This document shows, piece by piece, positions 24,852-32,159 of a stretch of DNA of 64,000 bases (the first letter of the stretch is position 1; each line of letters begins with the position of its first letter). The DNA is from JAAYUJ01 sp963698165. Lineage in GTDB: Bacteria; Desulfobacterota; Syntrophobacteria; Syntrophobacterales; Syntrophobacteraceae. The position numbers and the translations under genes are program-made. The stretch lies in the NCBI GenBank assembly GCA_963698165.1, contig CAVOPT010000009.1:310001-374000 (forward strand), read 5' to 3'. A model generated the notes under the pieces. That model ran no database searches and was not told the origin of the DNA. It saw only the letters and a program-made list of their open reading frames with translations.

Positions 24852-26210
24852 ATGAAAAGAAAACCCATCTTGTCGATACTAACCATCTGTATTGGGTTGG
24901 TATTAGCGTCATTTCCACTCGCAGGGCAGGCAGGTGCAACCGATCAAACCGTGCTGGCCACGACCTTTCCAATCTACCAGATCGTGCGTAACGTCACCGA
25001 TGGCCGCGACGGAGTGAACGTCGATCTCATGGTGCCGAGTCAACTCGGCTGCCCACACGACTACGCGCTGACGCCGCAGGACATGCAGAAACTGGCTAAA
25101 GCCAACATCCTGGTGGTCAACGGACTTGGCATGGAGGAATTTCTCGGCGCTCCTGTGAAAAGGGCCAATCCGAAAATCATTGTCATCGACAGTTCAACTG
25201 GAATCAAGGAGACCCTTGAATATTCCGAGGGGCATGGCCATGACCATTCAAAAGCTGAACCCCATGCCGAGGGACCTTTTGAATGGGCAGGAGCATTCGA
25301 ACTCAAGCCCGGTGTCTATCGATGGTCCTTCGCCAAAGTCGAAGGGAAATACGCAGAGCCGACCATGAAAATGGTGGTCCTCGCCTCCGATCCAAAGGAC
25401 CCCATCGAAAAAGTCGAAAAAAGAGCATCTGAACTATTCGGGAAGAACGGGCAAGCCCTGAAGAACGGCGGCCGCTTGCGTTCAGGAGAGATGCATCTTC
25501 TGCATTTCGACGTCAACCGCAGCACTACGGTGTTTGAAATCAGAATCGATAAGGCTGGGGTTTATGTATTTTTCACCGAGCACATGCCGTCCGAGTTCGA
25601 AGCAGGGGAGCACTTCTTCAAATCCGCGGACGGCATGGACGTTGAGCCGGTTGCCCAGGAACCCGAACAAGGCCATGCTCATCATCATGCCGGCCTGAAT
25701 CCACATCTCTTTGCCAGCCCCCGCATGACCGCGAGGCTTGCCATGAACATCGCGGCCGAGCTCTCCAAGGCCGACCCGAAAGGCGCGGCCATCTATTCTA
25801 AGAATGCTGAGGCCTGCGCCAAAGCCATGAACAAGCTTGCCGATGAGATGTCCGCTCTCGGCAAACGCCTCAAAAATAACCGTATCGTCCAGCCCCATGG
25901 AATCTTTGACTATCTTGCCCGAGATATGGGACTGGAGATTGTCGCCGTCATGCAGGCCCATGGTCAAGAGCCTTCCGCCGCTGAAATGATGCAACTTGTG
26001 AAGACTATAAAGCAAAAACGTGTGGGAGTGATTTTCACCGAACCGCAATACCCAGACAAGGTTGGCAAATCCCTGTTTAAAGAAACAGGCGTTCCCGTCG
26101 CCATGCTGGACCCTTGCGCCACCGGTCCGGAAAACGCGCCGCTTAACTACTACGAAACAGTCATGCGCCAAAACATGAAAACCTTGGAGTCGACTCTGGG
26201 GGTCAAGTAG
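24852..26210 (+). CDS. znuA: Zinc ABC transporter substrate-binding protein with an inserted domain
   Basis: 452 residues from the ATG at 24852 (AAAGGAGGACAGGTG upstream). A signal peptide ends near AGQAGA. The ZnuA fold supplies metal ligands in GCPHDYALTP (H69), GLNPHLFASP (H285) and VQPHGIFDYLARDMG. Unlike the usual 300-residue ZnuA, about 125 extra residues (143-265) lie between two His-rich loops (EGHGHDHSKAEPH and GHAHHHA). The insert reads as a beta-domain (ELKPGVYRWSFAKVEGKYAE). The protein captures Zn2+ or Mn2+ in the periplasm for the ABC genes that follow. Confidence 0.93.
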   Translation: MKRKPILSILTICIGLVLASFPLAGQAGATDQTVLATTFPIYQIVRNVTDGRDGVNVDLMVPSQLGCPHDYALTPQDMQKLAKANILVVNGLGMEEFLGAPVKRANPKIIVIDSSTGIKETLEYSEGHGHDHSKAEPHAEGPFEWAGAFELKPGVYRWSFAKVEGKYAEPTMKMVVLASDPKDPIEKVEKRASELFGKNGQALKNGGRLRSGEMHLLHFDVNRSTTVFEIRIDKAGVYVFFTEHMPSEFEAGEHFFKSADGMDVEPVAQEPEQGHAHHHAGLNPHLFASPRMTARLAMNIAAELSKADPKGAAIYSKNAEACAKAMNKLADEMSALGKRLKNNRIVQPHGIFDYLARDMGLEIVAVMQAHGQEPSAAEMMQLVKTIKQKRVGVIFTEPQYPDKVGKSLFKETGVPVAMLDPCATGPENAPLNYYETVMRQNMKTLESTLGVK

Positions 26211-26212
26211 GT

Positions 26213-27022
26213 ATGCCGCGCGTCTTCCATCATAACGGAGCTGCCGTGAAGTTTGAAAACGTCACGGTAACTCTTGGCGGCAATTCCATCCTCGATGGTG
26301 TATCGGCCAGTGTGCCCCAGGGAAGTTGCACGGCCATCGTCGGTCCAAACGGCGCGGGAAAGACGACAATGCTGCTCGCCCTTCTGGGGGAAGTGCCCTA
26401 CACGGGCGGCATCCGGATCTCCCGCGCGGATGAGGGGCGACATTTGCGCATCGGCTATGTTCCGCAGCGGCTTCAATTCGACCGGGGCATGCCGCTCACC
26501 GTGCTGGAGTTCATGGTCATGGGTTGGCAGCGAAGCCCCCTATGGTTCGGCGTACGCCGGGTATATCGTGAACGCGCACTGGAACTATTAGCCTCCGTAA
26601 AGGTGGATGGATTGGAAAGAAGAAGGATCGGAGCCCTCTCTGGCGGGGAAATGCAACGCGTGCTTTTGGCGCTGGCGCTCGGGCAGGAGCCGGACCTACT
26701 GGTCTTGGATGAACCGGCATCCGGTGTGGATTTTCAAGGCGAACATGTTTTTTGTGAATTACTGGATAAACTGCGCTGCGAGCATGGCTTCACCCAATTG
26801 ATGGTCAGTCACGATCTTCCCACGGTGACTCACCACGCCACCCACGTGATTTGCCTCAACCGCAAGGTTGCGGCTGAAGGCTCCCCTCGCGAAGTGCTAA
26901 CCGCCGAAACACTCACCGCGATTTTCGGCCTTCACATGGGGTTCGTGGACAGCCGGGCGTTGCCGAACGGCAAATGCCGTTGCTCATCGCCGTGCTGCAC
27001 TGGAGAGTCCGGCCATGCCTGA
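26213..27022 (+). CDS. znuC: Zinc ABC transporter ATP-binding protein
   Basis: 269 residues. Walker A GPNGAGKTT, ABC signature LSGGEMQRV, Walker B DLLVLDEPASGVD and an H-loop VSHDLPTVTHH are all present. It energises metal import through ZnuB. It starts 3 bases after the znuA stop, and its last 8 bases overlap the start of znuB, so the three genes form one operon. A C-terminal CRCSSPCC cluster could bind metal. Confidence 0.93.
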   Translation: MPRVFHHNGAAVKFENVTVTLGGNSILDGVSASVPQGSCTAIVGPNGAGKTTMLLALLGEVPYTGGIRISRADEGRHLRIGYVPQRLQFDRGMPLTVLEFMVMGWQRSPLWFGVRRVYRERALELLASVKVDGLERRRIGALSGGEMQRVLLALALGQEPDLLVLDEPASGVDFQGEHVFCELLDKLRCEHGFTQLMVSHDLPTVTHHATHVICLNRKVAAEGSPREVLTAETLTAIFGLHMGFVDSRALPNGKCRCSSPCCTGESGHA

Positions 27023-27884
27023 ACTGAATGTACTTTACGACATCATTCCCAATCTATTGCCCTTCGAATCCATGCAGATGCGCTTCATGCAGCAGGCGCT
27101 CGTGGGCCTTCTGCTTCTCGCGCCCATGGTGGCCTTGATGGGGGTGCAGGTGGTCAACTTCCGCATGGCCTTCTTTGCCGATGCCATCAGCCATTCGGCG
27201 TTCACTGGAGTGGCACTTGGACTCATTCTCGCAGTCAGCCCCCACTGGACCATGCCCGCCTTCGGCCTGCTCGTGGGGCTGGCGATTGTGGCCAGCCAAC
27301 GCCGAAGCGCCTTGTCAACCGACACCGTCATCGGCGTATTTTTTTCCGGCGTCGTCGCGTTCGGCCTTGCGGTTGTTAGCCGGGACAAGAATGTGGCCAG
27401 AGATATTCAACGGTTTCTTTACGGCGACATCCTCACCATCGGAGACGGTGATATTTGGGCAATGATCGCGCTTCTCGCGGTCCTGACGTTTTTCCAGGCT
27501 TATGGTTACAACCGAATGCTCCATATCGGCCTTAACCCGGTTTTAGCCAAGGTGCACCGTGTGCGGGTGGCAGCCTACCAGTACATCTACGCGGGGCTTT
27601 TATCCCTGGTGGTCATTTTTTCGGTTTGGGCAGTTGGCGTATTGTTGGTGACGGCCATGTTGATCGTGCCTGCAGCCACGGCACGAAATTTCGCCCGCAC
27701 CGCGGGTGGCATGGTCTGGTGGGCGCTTCTGGTCAGTGTTACCTCGGCCGTGATCGGATTGCTTATTTCGGCTCAGGACTGGGCGCGCACCGCCACCGGC
27801 GCCACGGTGATTTTGGTCGCCTTTGGCTGGTTCCTTATTAGTTCGAGCGTGGCCGTGATTTATCGGAAACGACCGTACTCATGA
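27015..27884 (+). CDS. znuB: Zinc ABC transporter permease
   Basis: 289 residues with about eight hydrophobic segments, typical of the ABC-3 family (MALMGVQVVNFRMAFFADAI is the conserved cytoplasmic-loop region, followed by SHSAFTGVALGL). It forms the membrane channel for metal import with ZnuC and ZnuA. The ATG overlaps the end of znuC. The group II intron begins about 20 bases after its stop on the opposite strand. Confidence 0.93.
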   Translation: MPELNVLYDIIPNLLPFESMQMRFMQQALVGLLLLAPMVALMGVQVVNFRMAFFADAISHSAFTGVALGLILAVSPHWTMPAFGLLVGLAIVASQRRSALSTDTVIGVFFSGVVAFGLAVVSRDKNVARDIQRFLYGDILTIGDGDIWAMIALLAVLTFFQAYGYNRMLHIGLNPVLAKVHRVRVAAYQYIYAGLLSLVVIFSVWAVGVLLVTAMLIVPAATARNFARTAGGMVWWALLVSVTSAVIGLLISAQDWARTATGATVILVAFGWFLISSSVAVIYRKRPYS

Positions 27885-27956
27885 TTAATAAATGGTGCTC
27901 GCAGATAGTGAAGACCGTAGCCGTAGGACGGCCGGTTTCCCGACCGCCCCGGCACA

Positions 27957-27993
27957 GATCCCGGCGTGCGGTTTTCCCGCACCGGGCTCTTCA
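27957..27993 (-). ncRNA. Group II intron domain V
   Basis: Read on the minus strand, AAGAGCCCGGTGCGGGAAAA followed by CCGCACGCCGGGATCTGTG folds into the short domain V hairpin with its GAAA-type loop. Domain VI follows at about 27912-27953. Confidence 0.7.
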
Positions 27994-28016
27994 GGATACT
28001 CGCTTCCGCAATCAGC

Positions 28017-29561
28017 CTAAGCCGCACAAGCGGCGGGGTCAATAAAGAGACGTTCACTGATCCGTGGCGACGGAACTCGGAAATGCCGCAGCAACTCCTT
28101 GAAACGTGCCCAGTTCTTGCTCCGTCGCTGGCTGCGCCGGTTGAGCCACTTGAACACGATACGAATCGCCTCATGCTGAAAGGCTCGCAGGCTCTTCGAA
28201 TTGCCGAACACCCCGTAGTAGTTGTAGTGACCGCGTAGCTTGGCTGCGAGAATGCTGAAGTACCGTTTGATCGGAAGATGACGGCTTTTACGACACCAGT
28301 CGGTGAGCGTGGCGAGGGCCAGGCGGAACTTCTTGGGGGCCGTGCGCCGGATCACCATGTCCCGGCCGCCGGCGTAGGTGCCCCAGCGGAATTCAAAGCC
28401 AAGGAACACAAACGAGCTCTTCTCACACTTGCGAAACCGGGAGAAGCTCAGAACCTGCGTCTTCTCTGCCGCCAACTCCAGCCCGAATTTCCCCAATCGC
28501 TCGCCAAGTGCCCGGTAGAACTGCTCCGCATCTTCCTTTCTGCGGAAAAGACACACGAAATCATCCGCGTACCGGCACAGGTAAGCATCAGCCCGGCAAC
28601 GGGGCCTTACCACTTTCTCGAACCACAGATCGAGTGCGTAGTGCAGATAAACATTGCACAGCACGGGCGAGACGATTCCCCCTTGCGGGGTCCCCGTTTC
28701 CGGGTGGATCACCTGTCCGTCCGTGTCCAGCACGCCTGCCTTGAGCCACTTACCGATCAACCACAGAAGCGCTTCATCATCGATTCGCTCCCGCAGCATC
28801 CGCAAGATCCATTCGTGTGACATATGGTCGAAAAATCCTTTGATGTCCGCCTCGACCACATATCCGTAGCGCCCGAACAGCAACTCCCGGGTCAGCGTTG
28901 TAACCGCACCCCGAGCGCCAATGCCCTCCCGATAGCCGAAGCTTACCGGGAGAAAATCCTGCTCGTAGATAGCCCGCAGCAGCCGCGAGACCGCACACTG
29001 AAGCAGTTTATCTTCCGTGGCGGGAATTCCCAAGGGCCTGAGCTTTCCGTTCGCCTTGGGGATGTACCGTCTCCTTACAAGCCTCGCCCGGTATCTTCGC
29101 TCCTTGAGTCGTTCGACCAGCCGCTCTACGTTGCCCTCTAGATCCTGCTCGTATTCCCGAGCGCTGATCTCATCCACTCCCCAGGCAGCGTTCTTGTTCA
29201 GATGCTTCCACGAATCGAGCAGCCACTCCTTGTCGATCAGTCCAAAAAGGTTCTGAAACCGGTGCCCATGATCAGCTCTTGCCTTGTCTGCTATTCCCTG
29301 CAGGGAGGTTTGCACCGTTTCTCCAGCCCTACATGTCCGGACGGTGTTTCCTTTGCAGGTTGCGTATCCCGTCAACCCCTTCCCCATGTGAACGGCTCTC
29401 CCGTCCTCCGAGTAATATGGGTTGATCCGACTCCCCATAGGTCCTGGGCCACCCTCCTTTTGGTCAGGCGAGCCTACCTGTGAGCAGCTCGCCTCCTCAG
29501 CCTTAGGTTTCGCCATACCCCGGGTCAGGGTTTCCCCGTCTGTGGCACTCACGAGACGCAT
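28017..29561 (-). CDS. ltrA: Group II intron-encoded reverse transcriptase/maturase
   Basis: 514 residues. The reverse transcriptase core has KLRPLGIPATEDKLLQCAVS, GTPQGGIVSPVLCNVYLHYA and the catalytic CRYADDFVCLF. A maturase domain (LRGHYNYYGVFGNSKSLRAF) follows. There is no endonuclease domain, as in class C introns. The first 90 or so residues are not conserved-looking, so the true start may be internal, nearer QTSLQGIADKARADHGHRFQ. The enzyme splices the intron RNA and copies it into new sites. Confidence 0.95.
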   Translation of the reverse strand: MRLVSATDGETLTRGMAKPKAEEASCSQVGSPDQKEGGPGPMGSRINPYYSEDGRAVHMGKGLTGYATCKGNTVRTCRAGETVQTSLQGIADKARADHGHRFQNLFGLIDKEWLLDSWKHLNKNAAWGVDEISAREYEQDLEGNVERLVERLKERRYRARLVRRRYIPKANGKLRPLGIPATEDKLLQCAVSRLLRAIYEQDFLPVSFGYREGIGARGAVTTLTRELLFGRYGYVVEADIKGFFDHMSHEWILRMLRERIDDEALLWLIGKWLKAGVLDTDGQVIHPETGTPQGGIVSPVLCNVYLHYALDLWFEKVVRPRCRADAYLCRYADDFVCLFRRKEDAEQFYRALGERLGKFGLELAAEKTQVLSFSRFRKCEKSSFVFLGFEFRWGTYAGGRDMVIRRTAPKKFRLALATLTDWCRKSRHLPIKRYFSILAAKLRGHYNYYGVFGNSKSLRAFQHEAIRIVFKWLNRRSQRRSKNWARFKELLRHFRVPSPRISERLFIDPAACAA

Positions 29562-30040
29562 ACCATAGCCAAGTTTGCTCCTTGCTCCAGGAACCCACGG
29601 GGCCTCTCAAGTTCCTGACGCCTTCTCTCCATGCATGCCAGGCCCTGAGGACCCCGGCAGACCCTCGGGAATCTCACCTCTAAGGATTCCTCTGTTTCGG
29701 CTTCCGGCACGTTAAAACCGTCGCCATCTGCATTTTGCTCTAACGGGGCTGTACCAGACTTCAGGGAGTGCGGCCTCCCCTCCGGCCTACATGGTTCTCT
29801 GTGTACGCTTCGACTGTCTCGTTCGGCAGCAGGTCTACCCACAGCACTTTCATGGCGAATTCGGTGTCTTGTGCGTCGTTCGCACCACCTCCCAATGTCC
29901 ATTAAGCATCTGGGCGATGCCCACAAAAGCTCCGGTGCCGCCTCCTACACAACCGCAACACTCGATACGGGTGGCTGGTTAGACCTTACCCGGCAGGGAC
30001 TTGCACCCTGCAAGAAAGCGTCAAGCTTCGCTTGACGCAC

Positions 30041-30106
30041 TAACGCTCCGGTTCAGCCGCCAGGGGAGCACGTGTTCCCGAGGTCGGCTTGGGCCGGTTG
30101 TTGGGC
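30041..30106 (-). other. attC-like recombination site 2, split from its 3' flank by the intron
   Basis: On the minus strand it runs GCCCAAC (an exact RYYYAAC box), then AACCGGCCCAAGCCGACC, a GGGA/TCCC hairpin around CACGTG, GGCGGCTGAACCGGAGC and GTTA, at which point the intron begins. Order and spacing match integron attC sites and the copy at 22311-22382. Confidence 0.65.
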
Positions 30107-30234
30107 GATTATTTTCACTGGGTGAATCTCCATTGAGCTCTTGTCACCGTTTGGTTCTCCGAAAATGAAAGCACAAGTTCTGGCCCGCCACCACGCCAAC
30201 CTGTTGGTTGATGAAAGAATGCATAGACAGCAAA

Positions 30235-30753
30235 CTAAGGCTTTAACTCAAATTCCCAGGAAGCAGCCTCTTCTCTACCTCCTAGCAAGTCACGCACAAT
30301 TGCTTGAACGCGATACCGGCCTCTCGTCTGGTTTGCATCGAAAACCAGCTTGAGCATTGGCTGGATGGTCACATTTACCTGCTTGGTGAGTATCGGCTCT
30401 TTGGATTTGTGGTAGTTCTTCTTTTGCAGAAACTCGGCTCCATCCGGTCTGAAGATTGTCAAGTCCACTTCATAATCTGTGGAAAGGTTCTTCTTGAGTC
30501 TGGCGAGGAGTGGTGGCAATTGGACGCCGATGTAAAAAGGCTGGTTCACGTGCACTTCCCCTACAGGTGCATAGAGTGGTGCTCCGAATAGATTCTGATG
30601 AGGTATATTCCTTTCCCCTTCGGAGGAGAGAGTAACAAAAACATATGGAGAAAAACCACTTCTTGGGGCTTGTTGTTCCTGGGCGAGTACCTGTAATGGA
30701 AAACCGATTGAGAATATGGTCATTAAGAGGGTAATAATGATATTTGTGCCCAT
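30235..30753 (-). CDS. Exported protein of unknown function, possible integron cassette
   Basis: 172 residues with a signal peptide (MTIFSIGFPLQVLAQEQQAP). The mature part is beta-rich (SGFSPYVFVTLSSEGERN, then VNQPFYIGVQLPPLLARLKK and RGRYRVQAIVRDLLGGREEA), suggesting an immunoglobulin-like domain. An AGGAACAGGAACA stretch precedes the ATG. It ends 129 bases before an attC-like site on the same strand, the gene-then-attC order of a cassette. Confidence 0.65.
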   Translation of the reverse strand: MGTNIIITLLMTIFSIGFPLQVLAQEQQAPRSGFSPYVFVTLSSEGERNIPHQNLFGAPLYAPVGEVHVNQPFYIGVQLPPLLARLKKNLSTDYEVDLTIFRPDGAEFLQKKNYHKSKEPILTKQVNVTIQPMLKLVFDANQTRGRYRVQAIVRDLLGGREEAASWEFELKP

Positions 30754-31160
30754 TGTTCCTGTTCCTACACTTGATCGTTTGATTCAGACTGGTTTTCGGA
30801 GGTGCGAATGAAATGCAATGAAAAGCGCACACGGGTCGAAGGGAACCTGAGCACATGTAACGTTTTTGAAATTTGCGGGAAACCGGCTTTGCTCCATCGC
30901 GATATCGGGTACAGGAAAGTAACGGACCCGGAAGACCATGGCAAGGCCTCGGGCATGGAGTCAATTCTCATTCCTGGGAGCAGCCGAGGGCACCCTTTTT
31001 AGAATCTAACTTCGCACAGGTATTATAAGCCTTTATGGAAGCGCGGGAGAGTTCGCTGCAGGCAATTCCTTTAGATGCGCCGGGATGCAGCGTCCGTTGG
31101 AGCATGCAGCCGTCACGCACAGGAATCCAGCGCAAGGTTTTCCATCGCTCCATTCCCCGC
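30754..31160. other. Intergenic, nothing recognised
   Basis: About 400 bases between two minus-strand genes. Small open frames are unsupported. It should hold the promoter of the exported protein at 30235-30753, but no clear motif was found. Confidence 0.35.
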
Positions 31161-32159
31161 TCAAGCCATGGCCCTCAGCACCTCCCGGAGATCAGAGAGC
31201 TTATAGGGCTTCTGGATGAAGCCAGCCAGCCCCTTGCCGACAAACCGTCGTGTGACCTCCTGCTCACTGTAGCCACTGCTCATGACGACCTTCACCTCAC
31301 GATTGATCATCCTCAACTCCCGGAATGCCTGTTCACCATCCATGTTGGGCATGGTGAGATCCAGGATGACGTAGCGAATGTCTTCATGCTCCCTGTAAAC
31401 TTGAAGAGCCTCAAGGCCGTTGCACGCGGTCAACACCTCGAATCCCAGCGAATGCAGCATCTTGGCCCCAACGGCGCGTACCGTCTCTTCGTCGTCCACC
31501 AGGAGGACCAGTCCGCTTCCCTGCCACTCCTGGCTGCGAATCCCGTCCTTAAGAAGCACTCCGGAGCCTCCGCCGGCCGGAAGGAGAATCTTGAAGGTGG
31601 TGCCTTTGCCGGGTTCGCTGTAGACCTTGATGGCCCCCTTATGCCCCCTCACGATCCCCGAAACCGCCGCCATTCCCAGTCCTCTGCCCGTGAACTTGGT
31701 CGTGAAAAAGGGATCGAAGATCTTCGCCATGGTGTCCCTGTCCATACCGCAGCCCGTATCAGCGATGTCAATGTAGATGTACAGACCTTCCTGCAGATTT
31801 TCGTCCAGCCACGTGCTCTGGAGGTATGAGCGATCACACTCCATGGATCCCGTACTGATGGCGATGACACCGCTTTTGTCCCCGATGGCCTCGGAAGCGT
31901 TGATCACGATGTTCATGATGACCTGCCGCAACTGCGTTGCATCGGCTTCGACAGTGGGCAGGGGTTTGTTTAGGTTGAATCGCAGTACGGACTTCTTGGA
32001 GATGGAAACTTCTAGCAAATGAGTGATTTCCTCGATGAGGCGATTGACGTCAAGGGACTCGACCACGAATGTGCCCCTGCCCGAATAGGCCAGCATTTGC
32101 TTGGCCAGGTCGGCGGCTCTCGCTGCGCCCTGCTCGATTCTCCTCAGGTGTTCCACCAA
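31161..32159 (-). CDS. Hybrid histidine kinase, C-terminal part (ATPase and receiver domains)
   Basis: 332 residues continuing the kinase at 32144-34666 after a one-base frameshift. It begins inside the dimerisation helix (LRRIEQGAARAADLAKQML) and contains the HATPase_c boxes N (IVINASEAIGDKSG), G1 (DIADTGCGMD) and G2 (GRGLGMAAVSGIVRGHKG). A receiver domain follows, with VLLVDDEETVRAVG, the phospho-acceptor Asp in YVILDLTMPNMDG and the late Lys in GFIQKPYKLSDL. The TTG start is an artefact; translation should come from upstream. Confidence 0.9.
   Translation of the reverse strand: MVEHLRRIEQGAARAADLAKQMLAYSGRGTFVVESLDVNRLIEEITHLLEVSISKKSVLRFNLNKPLPTVEADATQLRQVIMNIVINASEAIGDKSGVIAISTGSMECDRSYLQSTWLDENLQEGLYIYIDIADTGCGMDRDTMAKIFDPFFTTKFTGRGLGMAAVSGIVRGHKGAIKVYSEPGKGTTFKILLPAGGGSGVLLKDGIRSQEWQGSGLVLLVDDEETVRAVGAKMLHSLGFEVLTACNGLEALQVYREHEDIRYVILDLTMPNMDGEQAFRELRMINREVKVVMSSGYSEQEVTRRFVGKGLAGFIQKPYKLSDLREVLRAMA

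Larger units (their letters stand above)
27909..30040 (-). mobile_element. Group II intron (class C-like) abutting an attC-like site
   Basis: The 5' end is the GTGCGTC at 30040, followed by the usual class C start (hairpin, TTTCTTGCAGGGTGCAAG, GTAAGGTCTAACC). The 3' end, just after domains V and VI, is near 27905-27912 and not exact. The 5' exon ends with GCGTTA, the R' end of an attC-like hairpin. Class C introns insert after hairpins, including attC sites. Confidence 0.8.

Noticed and set aside
29549..29926. 125-codon minus frame upstream of the reverse transcriptase
   Set aside because: Lies within the structured 5' part of the group II intron RNA, not a gene.
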